Assembly: GCA_900544195.1 (NCBI GenBank)
Contig: UQUJ01000020.1
Coordinates: forward strand, 1 to 45,530
Length of the DNA stretch: 45,530 nucleotides
Reading direction: 5' to 3'
Source: an uncultured Alistipes sp.
GTDB lineage: Bacteria > Bacteroidota > Bacteroidia > Bacteroidales > UBA932
Position numbers and translations under genes: made by a program. Positions 26,248 through 34,937 of the stretch are shown one piece after another. The notes under the pieces are model-generated. The model made no database searches and had not been told where the DNA came from. It worked only from the letters and a program-made list of their open reading frames with translations. Within the stretch, counting starts at the first letter, position 1, and each line of letters opens with the position of its first letter.

Positions 26248-27117
26248 TTTCTTTCCTAAATGATATTCGACGAGACCTTCGATCGGGGCCGGGATGATTG
26301 TGGAGAAACGGATTCCGTAAGGTTCGGCGACCTTCCTGATGATGTTCCTGTTGGCATAGCCGAAACCGCCCACTACACCCACCGGGTACCTGTCGATGTC
26401 GTACTGCATCAGAGCCCTCTCGATGAAGTCCCTGAAATTCTGCTCCACAAGGCCGCGGACATATTCACAGGTGTCGTACCTTTGAAGAATCCACGGAGCG
26501 AATGAGCCGAGGTACTTTGAAGGGGCCTCGCCACGGTAGACGTTCTGCACGACGGTCATGTAGTCAACCTTGAAATCCCTGGCGAACTCACCCGCGACCG
26601 GCTCCGGCACAAGTCCCTTGAGGAAATCGGCCATGAAAAGCCTGCCGAGCCTCGCGCCGCCGCCCTCGTCTCCGAGGATGAATCCGGCAGAGCGGACGTT
26701 CTTCACCACATTCGTCCCGTCGAAAAGACAGCTGTTGGAGCCTGTGCCCATGATGGCCGCGACTCCGGGCTTGTGGCCGCACACGGCACGCGCCGCGTCC
26801 AGAAGATCCGAGGCATATTCCATCTCAGCCTCCGGGAACAACGACCTGAGCACGTGATCCAGCCCCTTCGCCTGCGGAGGCATCTTCTCACCTTCCGGCA
26901 CAATCAGGCCGGCGGCGTAGAAATGGACCTCGGACACCTTTGAGTCCAGTCCCTTGGCCTTGAACTCGGCCATCGCTTCGGCCACTATCCCCTCGATGAC
27001 ATCCTGCGGCATCGTGGCCAGATTCATGCCCGCGGTCTTGACATTAATAGGTTCCTTGTCCAGGGCCGCCGCGCACCAATCGGTCTTCGTCGCCCCGCTT
27101 TCCACAATGATAATCAT
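26245..27117 (-). CDS. BadF/BadG-family N-acetylhexosamine kinase
   Basis: A 290-residue actin-fold ATPase. Phosphate-1 motif ESGATKTDW is at 6-14, the conserved IMGTGSNSCLFDG at about 121-133, and GDEGGGARLGRLFMADFLKG at about 148-168. Relatives phosphorylate GlcNAc or, in the MurK case, both GlcNAc and MurNAc. With murQ next downstream, a role in phosphorylating amino sugars recovered from the wall is likely. That murQ's usual MurNAc-PTS is absent supports this but does not prove it. A TATCTTTG box precedes the gene. Confidence 0.88.
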   Translation of the reverse strand: MIIIVESGATKTDWCAAALDKEPINVKTAGMNLATMPQDVIEGIVAEAMAEFKAKGLDSKVSEVHFYAAGLIVPEGEKMPPQAKGLDHVLRSLFPEAEMEYASDLLDAARAVCGHKPGVAAIMGTGSNSCLFDGTNVVKNVRSAGFILGDEGGGARLGRLFMADFLKGLVPEPVAGEFARDFKVDYMTVVQNVYRGEAPSKYLGSFAPWILQRYDTCEYVRGLVEQNFRDFIERALMQYDIDRYPVGVVGGFGYANRNIIRKVAEPYGIRFSTIIPAPIEGLVEYHLGKK

Positions 27118-27171
27118 AATCGAATCTTTTTATGCCCGGCGATGCTTCCACCGCCGTGGTTGAAAATCATG

Positions 27172-27179
27172 CAAAGATA
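27172..27179 (-). promoter_or_regulatory. -7 box before the amino-sugar kinase gene
   Basis: On the minus strand TATCTTTG (27179-27172) followed by CATG, 55 bp before the kinase start. A perfect -7 consensus; no TTG at the right distance was seen. Confidence 0.55.
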
Positions 27180-27219
27180 CTTCTTTCCAGCGAAATACTA
27201 TAATTAATTCACAGGACAC

Positions 27220-28332
27220 TTACCTCAGCGCCTTCCTCATGACAGGCAGCACCCTCTCCACGTAGCGCATCATTCCGAGGTCGGTGAAATGGACGCCATC
27301 TACAGTGGCCTCGCCGTCATCGCCGATCAGGCCGTCGGTGGAGACGTAGTACAGCCTCTTTTCGCCAGCTTTTTTCAGCTTCTTGTACAGGGCAAGCTGT
27401 GCGGCGTTCCTGGAGGTAACCTCCTCCAACATCTTCTGATCAAAACGGGTGTGAGGAAATGTCGGATCCTCGACGAGGATCACCGGGACATCCGGGAAAG
27501 CATCCCTGATGATTCTGAAGAACTTCTCCCCCCTTTCGTCTATCAGTTCGGCGGAGGAGTTCGGGACATAGTCGAGCACGATCAGGCTCGGGTTCTGGAC
27601 ACGGGTGATATATTCAGCGATCTCATAGTCCAGCCGTGCGTTGCCGCTGAATCCAAGGTTGATGACCTCCCTGTCGAGTTTCCGTCCAAGAATCGACGTG
27701 AACGCCATTCCCGGGCGCGAGGCGCAGCCGCCTTGAAGTATGCTGGTGCCGTACATGACAACCGGGCTGTCAGACCTCGGGCTTTCAACCGCAGGAGCCT
27801 CGATGACAGAACCCTCGTCGATGCCGATCTCAAGGGAATCTATACCGTTATACATGGAGAGGTAAAGCATATATTCCCTCATTTCAGGCTTCATGTTGGC
27901 AACTATTGTCTTGCTCTTCACAACCTTGTCGCGTCCACCCCAGTCGAATCCGCTGCCGGCGAAGCGCCAACCGTCCTTCCCTGTAAGAATATATAGATCC
28001 AGGCCATTGTCTCCGACATCGGTCATGTGCGGCATGTACTGGCGCGGAGAGGTGGACTTCCATCTGGCGCATATTCTTGTGGAGTTGGAACGGAAACGTA
28101 TGTAGAGTCCGGCCGAATTGCGGCCAAGGTCCCAAACAGGCTCCCTTACCACGCCTTTGAGTTCCGAAGGAAGACGCTCGTAGCGGGCCGAGGTCTCCTC
28201 CACACATTTTCCATAGAGCGGAAATGCGGAAGCCTCATTATAGACGACATTCTTGTCCTGAGCGGAGGACGCAAGCCCGGCAAGGAACGCAAGAGCGATG
28301 CCGACAAGGAGGATTTTCTTATGATTATTCAT
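27220..28332 (-). CDS. Secreted SGNH/GDSL hydrolase with N-terminal GxDLY domain
   Basis: About 370 residues: a signal peptide, then an N-terminal beta-domain with the GLDLY motif (about 100-120), then an SGNH hydrolase domain (about 175-365). SGNH blocks: the nucleophile Ser in MYGTSILQGG, the Gly of LGFSGNARLD, the Asn of DYVPNSSAE, and DGVHFTDLG holding the catalytic Asp and His. Likely an esterase that deacylates glycans or lipids in the periplasm or outside. I start at the ATG at 28332 (MNNHKKILL); the frame can be opened from a TTG at 28344, which I consider less likely. It lies 12 bp after pnuC. Confidence 0.85.
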   Translation of the reverse strand: MNNHKKILLVGIALAFLAGLASSAQDKNVVYNEASAFPLYGKCVEETSARYERLPSELKGVVREPVWDLGRNSAGLYIRFRSNSTRICARWKSTSPRQYMPHMTDVGDNGLDLYILTGKDGWRFAGSGFDWGGRDKVVKSKTIVANMKPEMREYMLYLSMYNGIDSLEIGIDEGSVIEAPAVESPRSDSPVVMYGTSILQGGCASRPGMAFTSILGRKLDREVINLGFSGNARLDYEIAEYITRVQNPSLIVLDYVPNSSAELIDERGEKFFRIIRDAFPDVPVILVEDPTFPHTRFDQKMLEEVTSRNAAQLALYKKLKKAGEKRLYYVSTDGLIGDDGEATVDGVHFTDLGMMRYVERVLPVMRKALR

Positions 28333-28344
28333 ATTCAGAAACAA

Positions 28345-28947
28345 TTAGTTGATGTATTTTCCTTTTCTCATCCAATGGAACAGGCCGTAGGCAGCCGCGG
28401 CCACATAGGCGACATAAAGCAGGGTCAGCCAGTACTGCCCCTCCATGAAGCACATCACCACCAGGATGATGTCAGCGACGATCCAGATGAGCCAGTGGTA
28501 CGGGATGGATCTTCCCAGCCAATAGGTGGCCACAACGGACATCATCGCGGAAGCGGCGTCCAACCAAGTGCTTGAGCCGCCCAACGCATGAAGCAGCCAG
28601 ACAAGCAGAGGCGTGCCGGCAATGAAGGTCACTGCGCTCCACAATGCAGTCCTGCCGTCCATCCTGCCAAGATGGACAGCGGGATCTTGCCCGCCGCCGT
28701 CACCCTCCAGAAGTCTGCTGTCCTTCCGCCATTGGTAAAGCCCCCAGACTGACATCACCACATAATAAATGTTCAGCGACATGTTGGACCAGACATGCTG
28801 GATGGCGAATGAATATGCGCACGCAAGGCCTGTGGCTATCCCGAAATACCACATGCCGTTCTTCTGGAGAACCTCCAGAACGATGTAAGGCACGCCCGTC
28901 ACAAGAGCGAAAACCTCAATTATACCGATTATGTCCATGGGTTGCAA
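28345..28947 (-). CDS. pnuC: PnuC-family nicotinamide riboside transporter
   Basis: 200 residues, about seven membrane helices. Family motifs: SLNIYYVVMSVWGLYQW (about 55-71) and YHWLIWIVADIILVVMC (about 149-165), whose Trp and Asn residues bind nicotinamide riboside in known PnuC structures. A Gly/Asp-rich cytoplasmic loop separates helices (about 75-95). Some PnuC paralogues carry thiamine or riboflavin instead; no TPP riboswitch or thiamine gene was seen nearby. A TATTTTTG box on the minus strand (28952-28945) lies at or just before the start, suggesting a very short leader. Confidence 0.92.
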   Translation of the reverse strand: MQPMDIIGIIEVFALVTGVPYIVLEVLQKNGMWYFGIATGLACAYSFAIQHVWSNMSLNIYYVVMSVWGLYQWRKDSRLLEGDGGGQDPAVHLGRMDGRTALWSAVTFIAGTPLLVWLLHALGGSSTWLDAASAMMSVVATYWLGRSIPYHWLIWIVADIILVVMCFMEGQYWLTLLYVAYVAAAAYGLFHWMRKGKYIN

Positions 28948-28974
28948 AAATAGTTATTTTTCACACAGTTTGCC

Positions 28975-29004
28975 TTGAATATCATCCGTTTTTGCGTAAC
29001 TTTG
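28975..29004 (+). promoter_or_regulatory. Promoter of the lipoprotein/DUF5723 pair
   Basis: TTG at 28975-28977, a 19-bp spacer, and a perfect TAACTTTG at 28997-29004, 40 bp before the lipoprotein ATG at 29044. Confidence 0.75.
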
Positions 29005-29043
29005 TGAAAATTCTATCATTTTTTTTGTTGAAACAGATTATTT

Positions 29044-30849
29044 ATGTCTTTCAGAACCAGAACCGCACTATTCGTGGCATTGACACTAACGCTCCCTGCC
29101 ACATTCAATTCCTGCGTCAATGAAGACTACGACCTGACAAAGGACATTGACAAGACAATTTGCATCGACGGGGAAATCAGCGCCCCGATAGGCAACTCGG
29201 AGACAATCTTCGTAACGGATCTTCTGAATCTTGACGACGAATCAGATGTCCTGTTTTTGGACATCAATGACAACTACGTCCTGACTTTCATGGGCAACCG
29301 CACTGAGGCCAGCTTCACGGTACCTTCCTTCAGATTCTCCGGCGACATTATGACCAATGGAGGACATCTCGGACTCATAAAACGGTCTGATATAATGGAA
29401 GAGCTGGCCCCAGGACTGTCAGGCACAGGTCTGCCTGTCCCAAAAGGCCTCACAGTGAAAAGAACTTTCGACGCGTCCACAACCCCTCTGGAGATAGACG
29501 AGGATATTCCTGAAGAGGTCACTGATGTCAAAGACATCCACGGGAACGCCGTCGCCAAGGTCACCTTCCTCGCCAACGCCGGAAAAGCCACACTCTCAGG
29601 TCTCACCGTTGACTTTCCTGACTATCTGATATTCGCGGGCATTTCCAAAGGTCAGATTGACTGCGACTTTGACAAGGAGAGCAACACTCTCCGGTTCGGA
29701 CAGGTCGAGGTGGGCCGGGTCATGAGTGAAGTCTCTTTGAACATCACAGGAATAGATCTCACAAAGATTCCTGCTGGGCAAGGTTTCATCCGGGACAGGC
29801 ACAAGATGCTGCTGAATGACAACATCACACTAACCGGGTTCGAGGTGAGCCTGCTCACCGATGATCTCGGAAACACATTCGGCGACATTCCAGAGGAAGT
29901 ACACATCGACACAGGCATCAAAATCAACTCTCTTGACATCAAGGATGTCACAGTCAAGGTCGATCCTAAAGTCGCCATCACTCCTCAGGCCTTCAATGTC
30001 GGCAAACTTCCAGACTTTGTCAACGGAGACGGGGCCGTGCTTGACCTGTACGACCCGCAGATCATGCTGTTTCTCGGCAACGACAGTCCTTTGACCATGA
30101 GCTTTAACGCGGATCTCGAATCATACAAGGGAGCTTCCAGGAACACCGTCCATATCGGTGACAATGGCGGAGCCACCGACAAGATCACCGTGAAATCCGG
30201 AATGACATCCAGGATTTACCTGTCCCGCACTGGGGAGAGCGCGCCATCGGGCTACCAGAATGTCAAGGTCTCAAATCTGTCCGACATCGTGAAGAACGTG
30301 CCCGAGAGAATCTCGATAGCCAACATCGACGTCAAGGCCGACGACGAGTTCGTCACCGTACAGACAGACAAGTCTTACAATTTCTATTGCAGCTACAGCA
30401 TCATCGCCCCGCTTGCGTTCGGAAAGGACATGAGGATCGACTACTGCAGCGACTACGATGGTTGGAACGAAATCTTCAATTCCGAAGACGTTGACTATGA
30501 GATCAACAGCGCGGTCGTGACATTCGATTGCGTGAACACGATACCTTTTGGCATTGAGATGACGGCCGCGGCCATTGACAAGGAGGACAACGTGATTCCT
30601 GAAATCACCGTCACAATAGAGGGGAATGTCTCATCAGGATCAGTCGACAAGCCGTCCAAAACCCCGATGACGCTGAACCTCAAAACCTCATCAGGAGATG
30701 ACATGCGCAGACTTGACGGCATCAGGATGAACAATAGAATCTCCGGAGCGGACAATGACCATTCAGGCGTCTGCCTGAACAAAAGGCAGAGCATCAAATT
30801 GGAGAACATGAAGATAAAGATCAAAGGTGCCATCAACACCGAACTCTAA
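29044..30849 (+). CDS. Large lipoprotein of unknown function
   Basis: 601 residues with a lipoprotein signal peptide (hydrophobic TALFVALTLTL, lipobox FNSCVN, Cys about 25, followed by acidic residues NEDYD). The body is rich in beta-strand patterns, with repeated phrases of the type IDTGIKINSLDIKDVTVKVD and VTVTIEGNVSSG, suggesting stacked beta-sandwich units. No catalytic motif is visible and I do not recognise a named family. It is followed after 13 bp by a DUF5723 beta-barrel-like gene on the same transcript, so the two products may work together at the outer membrane. Confidence 0.75.
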   Translation: MSFRTRTALFVALTLTLPATFNSCVNEDYDLTKDIDKTICIDGEISAPIGNSETIFVTDLLNLDDESDVLFLDINDNYVLTFMGNRTEASFTVPSFRFSGDIMTNGGHLGLIKRSDIMEELAPGLSGTGLPVPKGLTVKRTFDASTTPLEIDEDIPEEVTDVKDIHGNAVAKVTFLANAGKATLSGLTVDFPDYLIFAGISKGQIDCDFDKESNTLRFGQVEVGRVMSEVSLNITGIDLTKIPAGQGFIRDRHKMLLNDNITLTGFEVSLLTDDLGNTFGDIPEEVHIDTGIKINSLDIKDVTVKVDPKVAITPQAFNVGKLPDFVNGDGAVLDLYDPQIMLFLGNDSPLTMSFNADLESYKGASRNTVHIGDNGGATDKITVKSGMTSRIYLSRTGESAPSGYQNVKVSNLSDIVKNVPERISIANIDVKADDEFVTVQTDKSYNFYCSYSIIAPLAFGKDMRIDYCSDYDGWNEIFNSEDVDYEINSAVVTFDCVNTIPFGIEMTAAAIDKEDNVIPEITVTIEGNVSSGSVDKPSKTPMTLNLKTSSGDDMRRLDGIRMNNRISGADNDHSGVCLNKRQSIKLENMKIKIKGAINTEL

Positions 30850-30862
30850 TCAAAACGAGAAA

Positions 30863-32275
30863 ATGAAAAAGATCATCATACTTATGGCAGCCTCTGTTTT
30901 AGCTGCCGGCAGCGCGTTCGCCCAGCAATCATTCAGGTCGGCGTACTTCCTCGACGGCTATAACCACAGGCACGAGTTCAATCCGGCTTTTGCCTCCAGA
31001 ACAAGCTATTTTTCTGTTCCGGTCATCAGCGCCTTCAATCTGGAGACGCAGAGCAACCTGGGAGTCAGCACCTTCCTCTATCCTGTCAACGGCAAGTTGA
31101 CCACTTTCATGAATTCTTCCGTCAGCGCGGATGAATTCCTCGGAAAACTGGATCCCGAGAACCGCCTCAACCTGAACAACAGGATTTCCCTTTTCTCTCT
31201 CGGAATCAAAAGCCGGAAATCCTTCCTCACCTTCGATGCCGGCATGAAGACCACAACGGATGTCAATCTGCCTTATGGTCTTTTTGACTTCATGAAGAAC
31301 GCAGGAAAATACCAGCAATACGAGATTTCAGACATCTCCGCAAAGATTGACAGCAGACTGGAGTTCGCCCTCGGCTACAGCCGTCAGGTTTCCGACCGTC
31401 TGAATGTGGGAGCCAGAGTTAAATTCCTTGTCGGAATAGCGAACATCGAGGCCAATATCGACAGGATGAGCATCCAGATGAACGAAGACAAATGGTTGAT
31501 CCAATCTCAGGGAACATTGAAGTCCTCCTCTTTCATGGATATCAAGACCAAGGGAGAAAGCGGGGCTGAGATCTCGGATCCGTCGGACAAGGATCTGCTT
31601 GACTTCGACAGCATCGAGGCCACGGAAGATGGCTCTCTTATAAGCGGATTCGGCGCAGCCATCGATCTCGGAGCCGAGATGGAAGTCATCGACGGTCTGA
31701 AAATCTCTTTCGCGGTCAATGATCTGGGCTACATGTCATGGAAGAACACAATCTCCGCGCAGACCAGCGGCAAAGGATGGTCTTTCGATGGGTTCGACGA
31801 GGTTGCGCTTGACGGGAACAAGGAGAACTCGCTCAAGAAGCAGTTCGAAGACCTGACAGATGACATGATGGACATGTTCGATTTCAGGAGGACGGAGAAA
31901 GACGGCACGAACGGGGGAATGATCTCCGCCACGATCAATGCAGGAGTTGAATATTCCATGCCATTCTACAGGGATTTGACCGCGGGTGTCCTCAGCTCAA
32001 CCCACATCAATGGAGGCTACACATGGACGGAGGCGCGTCTGTTCGCCAACCTCAAGCCGGCCAGATGGTTCAGCTGTGGCGTGAACTACGCAGTGTCAAA
32101 GTTCGGCTCGACAATGGGTGCCGTAATCGGATTCCATACGAGCGGATTCAGCATGTTCGTCGGCTCCGATCATCTCAACTTCAAGTTGGCTAAGGCAAAC
32201 GGTTCGCTGCTCTACCCTTACGAGAGGCTGAACGCAGACATCAACTTCGGCATCTCGTTCAATCTGGGAAAATAA
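30863..32275 (+). CDS. DUF5723-family outer-membrane protein
   Basis: About 470 residues. The signal peptide starts at the ATG at 30863 (MKKIIILMAASVLAAGSAFA), followed by SAYFLDGYNHRHEFNPAFAS, the usual start of Bacteroidota DUF5723 proteins. The rest alternates amphipathic strands and ends GISFNLGK, consistent with a beta-barrel. An in-frame ATG at 30827 would overlap the previous gene and break the signal peptide, so it is rejected as start. Function unknown; the pairing with the upstream lipoprotein is the best clue. Confidence 0.82.
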   Translation: MKKIIILMAASVLAAGSAFAQQSFRSAYFLDGYNHRHEFNPAFASRTSYFSVPVISAFNLETQSNLGVSTFLYPVNGKLTTFMNSSVSADEFLGKLDPENRLNLNNRISLFSLGIKSRKSFLTFDAGMKTTTDVNLPYGLFDFMKNAGKYQQYEISDISAKIDSRLEFALGYSRQVSDRLNVGARVKFLVGIANIEANIDRMSIQMNEDKWLIQSQGTLKSSSFMDIKTKGESGAEISDPSDKDLLDFDSIEATEDGSLISGFGAAIDLGAEMEVIDGLKISFAVNDLGYMSWKNTISAQTSGKGWSFDGFDEVALDGNKENSLKKQFEDLTDDMMDMFDFRRTEKDGTNGGMISATINAGVEYSMPFYRDLTAGVLSSTHINGGYTWTEARLFANLKPARWFSCGVNYAVSKFGSTMGAVIGFHTSGFSMFVGSDHLNFKLAKANGSLLYPYERLNADINFGISFNLGK

Positions 32276-32290
32276 CGGAGTCGTAATGAA

Positions 32291-32328
32291 GCGCTCCGGT
32301 CGCCGAGCTTGTCAAAGCGCCGAAGCGC
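32291..32328. repeat. REP-like hairpin between convergent genes
   Basis: GCGCTCCGG and CCGAAGCGC pair around GGTCGCCGAGCTTGTCAAAG, a REP-like core. It lies between the stops of the convergent DUF5723 and Gate-domain genes and may serve both as terminator and as one more member of the dispersed family. Confidence 0.6.
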
Positions 32329-32358
32329 ACCAATGGCAGAAACAAATCTAAACAGCTC

Positions 32359-33507
32359 CTAAATCAGCGACACAAGCACATAGCTCCAATGCGCCGCGAA
32401 AGCGGCGGCGAGTCCTCCGATTGTGTGCGCCAGAATGGCTTTCGGGGTCAATTCACGGTAGCCCAGCGAGTCGAGCATAGCCGTGTGGGTGCTGAGGAAT
32501 CCGCTCCAGCACATTCCGATGGCCGTGAAGACAGCGATCGCGTTGCCGTCAGCCCAACCGTTGGCCACAAAGTTAGGCACGAGGCTGAGGGCAGCGCCCA
32601 CCGCACCAAGAGACGTGATCGGGAAAGCCACAAGATGGGGGTCATTGAATCCGAACAATGCCTTGAAGACAAAATCGATCTTGTCTGCAAGCCAAGGCAG
32701 GATTTCCACACCCTCGTAGGCGGCACCGGTGTAAGCACCTGATGCAGACGGGCCAAAGGTCAGGATCATCACGAAAGTAGAGATGATCAACACACCCGGA
32801 ATGATGGACATACCGACCTCAACTCCCGAGCGTCCTCCATCCAGAAGGCAGTCCAGAATCCTTGTGAAAAGCGACTTCTTCTCCTCTTCCTTTTCTTCGG
32901 CCTCCTCTTCCTCAATGCCTTCGCAAGCCTCCTCGGTAAGGTACTGAGGAAAAGCCTTCAGCGTGAATCTCTGCATAAGCCTCGTAGAAACGATGCAGCC
33001 GCAGAACGCCCCGAAAAGGCCGATCAGCGACTCCTTGAAGAAGCCCTGTCCCATCATAAAGACGATCACGATGAGTCCCATTCCGAACGCCGTTCCGAAA
33101 TTGGTCAGGGAAATCAGCTGGTACTTCTTGAAATATTTGCTGAATCTCTTGTCCTTTGACAGCGAGATGATCGCCGGGTTGTCCGACAGAAAAGTCATCA
33201 CGGCTCCCAGCGAGGCCACGCCCGGCAGGTTGAACAGCGGCTTCATCAGCGGTCGGAGCAGTTTCTCCAGAATGGATACCACCCCGAACTCGGCGAACAG
33301 GCGGCTGAGCGCACCCATCAGCACGCAGATGGACATCAGGTAGAACACGGTGTTGATCAAAAGATCATGTGCGGTTTTCATCACGGTGTTGAGCATGTTG
33401 GCCATACCCATCGAGACACCAAGATAGGTGAAGAAACCGATGACGATGACAAGGCAGATCACCCCGTTCAGGGCGGGGCTCGAAGACTTTTTCTTGGTCT
33501 TATTCAT
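32359..33507 (-). CDS. Nucleoside-recognition (Gate) domain membrane protein
   Basis: 382 residues with about 8-9 membrane helices. Two Gate-like halves are separated by a very acidic cytoplasmic linker (EEEEAEEKEEEKK at about 198-211). Gate-type phrases are FLSDNPAIISLSKDKRF (about 107-123), NFGTAFGMGLIVIVFMMGQ and SFLSTHTAMLDSLGYR-like (near 340). Family members include spore-maturation SpmA/B-type and nucleoside-transporter gates; the substrate is unknown. It shares a strand with the porin gene upstream (40 bp gap), so the two may be one unit. Confidence 0.75.
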   Translation of the reverse strand: MNKTKKKSSSPALNGVICLVIVIGFFTYLGVSMGMANMLNTVMKTAHDLLINTVFYLMSICVLMGALSRLFAEFGVVSILEKLLRPLMKPLFNLPGVASLGAVMTFLSDNPAIISLSKDKRFSKYFKKYQLISLTNFGTAFGMGLIVIVFMMGQGFFKESLIGLFGAFCGCIVSTRLMQRFTLKAFPQYLTEEACEGIEEEEAEEKEEEKKSLFTRILDCLLDGGRSGVEVGMSIIPGVLIISTFVMILTFGPSASGAYTGAAYEGVEILPWLADKIDFVFKALFGFNDPHLVAFPITSLGAVGAALSLVPNFVANGWADGNAIAVFTAIGMCWSGFLSTHTAMLDSLGYRELTPKAILAHTIGGLAAAFAAHWSYVLVSLI

Positions 33508-33547
33508 AACAGGCTTGTTAACGCTTTAGAGGCGGAATATTCAGAAA

Positions 33548-34564
33548 CTATCGTTTGAGCAGGCTCATCCGCCATGTGAGGCCGACGCTGGCGATCTGTT
33601 GGTTGTCAAGCAAGACACCGGCAGGGTTGCCGTTGTCCCCGAATGAGTGGCAGAATGTGGCGTGGAGGCGGATGCTCTTGTCAGCAAGCGGGAAATATTC
33701 CACACCGCAGCCGACTCTTCCCATCGATGTGCCCGGCATGACACACCAATCCCCTTCCCTGTCAAGATCGTTATGGTCAAAGCTCGCCTTTCCAAAGACA
33801 TTCAACTTGTCATTGAATGAATATGCCACCTTACCGATGAGCGTGAAGTCCCTCAGGAACGACATCTTGTCCACGAGCGACCGGTTCATAAAGTCTGCGA
33901 ACACAGTTAACTTCCCTAAAGAGAAATGGTTGCCGAGGGCGAGATAGTTGATGAACTTTCCGGGAAGATATTCAATCATATTCAGTGACCAGATGGAATC
34001 AAAACAGCCATGGGAGCCGTTCCACATCAGGTTGTAGGCATACAGGTCACTGTTCTCCCGCCGGAATGGACTCTGGCAGAGCTGGAACCGCAGCAGGTCA
34101 GTTCCTCCGCCAAATGAATATCCCGCGTTGACTCCCATCTGGTAGCAGGAGATGTTGCTGCAATATTCGGAAAAGAAGTAGATGTCGATAGGAGCGATGT
34201 CATATTCATACCCTCCGATCTCGACAATCTGCTTGCCGCCGGAGAAGCTCCAACGCTCGTCCGGCCTATAAGTGAGGTAAAGGAAGTCCGTGGCGTTGAA
34301 GAAACTTTCACTGCCGTGGCCGCGGTAGAGCCGCTGCCGGTAGTTGTAGGAGAAATGTTCATTGAACTCTCCGTTTATCAGAATGCTGACATTCTTGCCC
34401 TTGAAGCCGCAGTTGCCCTTGACGGCATCCCCGCCCAGGTACTCACGCTGGTAATCCACCCTGGCCTGAAGCCCGATATTGACCAAATTGCCTTCCTGCG
34501 CCGACATCGGCAGGATTACAACAAGTAGCAAAAATGCTGAAAACAGCGATCTTTTAATGCGCAT
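33548..34564 (-). CDS. OprO/OprP-type (phosphate-selective) porin
   Basis: 338 residues: signal peptide to about A22 (ILPMSAQ), then a beta-barrel starting VNIGLQARVDYQREYLG and GNCGFKGKNVSILINGEFNE, the pattern of the porin O and P family common in Bacteroidota. Phrases SYNYRQRLYRG and FSGGKQIVEIGGYEYD are also typical. The barrel ends at SVGLTWRMSLLKR. It probably lets phosphate or other anions cross the outer membrane. The palindromic element copy 3 lies just upstream, between this gene and the divergent peptidase gene. Confidence 0.82.
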   Translation of the reverse strand: MRIKRSLFSAFLLLVVILPMSAQEGNLVNIGLQARVDYQREYLGGDAVKGNCGFKGKNVSILINGEFNEHFSYNYRQRLYRGHGSESFFNATDFLYLTYRPDERWSFSGGKQIVEIGGYEYDIAPIDIYFFSEYCSNISCYQMGVNAGYSFGGGTDLLRFQLCQSPFRRENSDLYAYNLMWNGSHGCFDSIWSLNMIEYLPGKFINYLALGNHFSLGKLTVFADFMNRSLVDKMSFLRDFTLIGKVAYSFNDKLNVFGKASFDHNDLDREGDWCVMPGTSMGRVGCGVEYFPLADKSIRLHATFCHSFGDNGNPAGVLLDNQQIASVGLTWRMSLLKR

Positions 34565-34604
34565 ACGATATTATGTGGTTCAAATTTTCAGTAAAAATAA
34601 GCAT

Positions 34605-34767
34605 AAAGTAATCATTAAAAAAATAACTTGAACATTTTGTATATCTTTATGGTCTAGATTTCTTTTCTCATCAGTCATGTGCCACCGGCACACTCCTTCT
34701 TCCAAAAGAAATCTATCCTCATAAATCTGACACAAAATTTTGTTCAATTATTTTTTAACGCTTACTA
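34605..34767. repeat. Palindromic element copy 3 (~163 nt)
   Basis: An imperfect palindrome centred on TGTGCC-ACC-GGCACA (34680-34694), with about 80 nt on each side. Outer arms pair as AAAAAATAACTTGAAC with GTTCAATTATTTTTT. Inner arms pair as AGATTTCTTTT with AAAAGAAATCT. The central 75 bp are the reverse complement of copy 1 with few changes, while the outer arms differ. It fills much of the 390-bp gap between the divergent porin and peptidase genes. The rest of that gap (34768-34937) is AT-rich with one GC-rich hairpin-prone patch near 34815-34850. Confidence 0.78.
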
Positions 34768-34937
34768 AAACGAAAATCCCAAACCAAAAACGAACAATAC
34801 CTATCAAAATATAATCCGCCGTAGCCGCCAACGGCCGCGATGCCGCGAGCGGAACCGACTCACCTGTTAAAATATTCACATTTCACCAGAAATTTGTCGT
34901 ATATTGCGGTCAAAAAGTCAGAGGAGTCATCCACTTT

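Noticed and set aside
28333..28344. TTG start adding four residues to the SGNH hydrolase
   Set aside because: An ATG four codons on gives a normal signal peptide.
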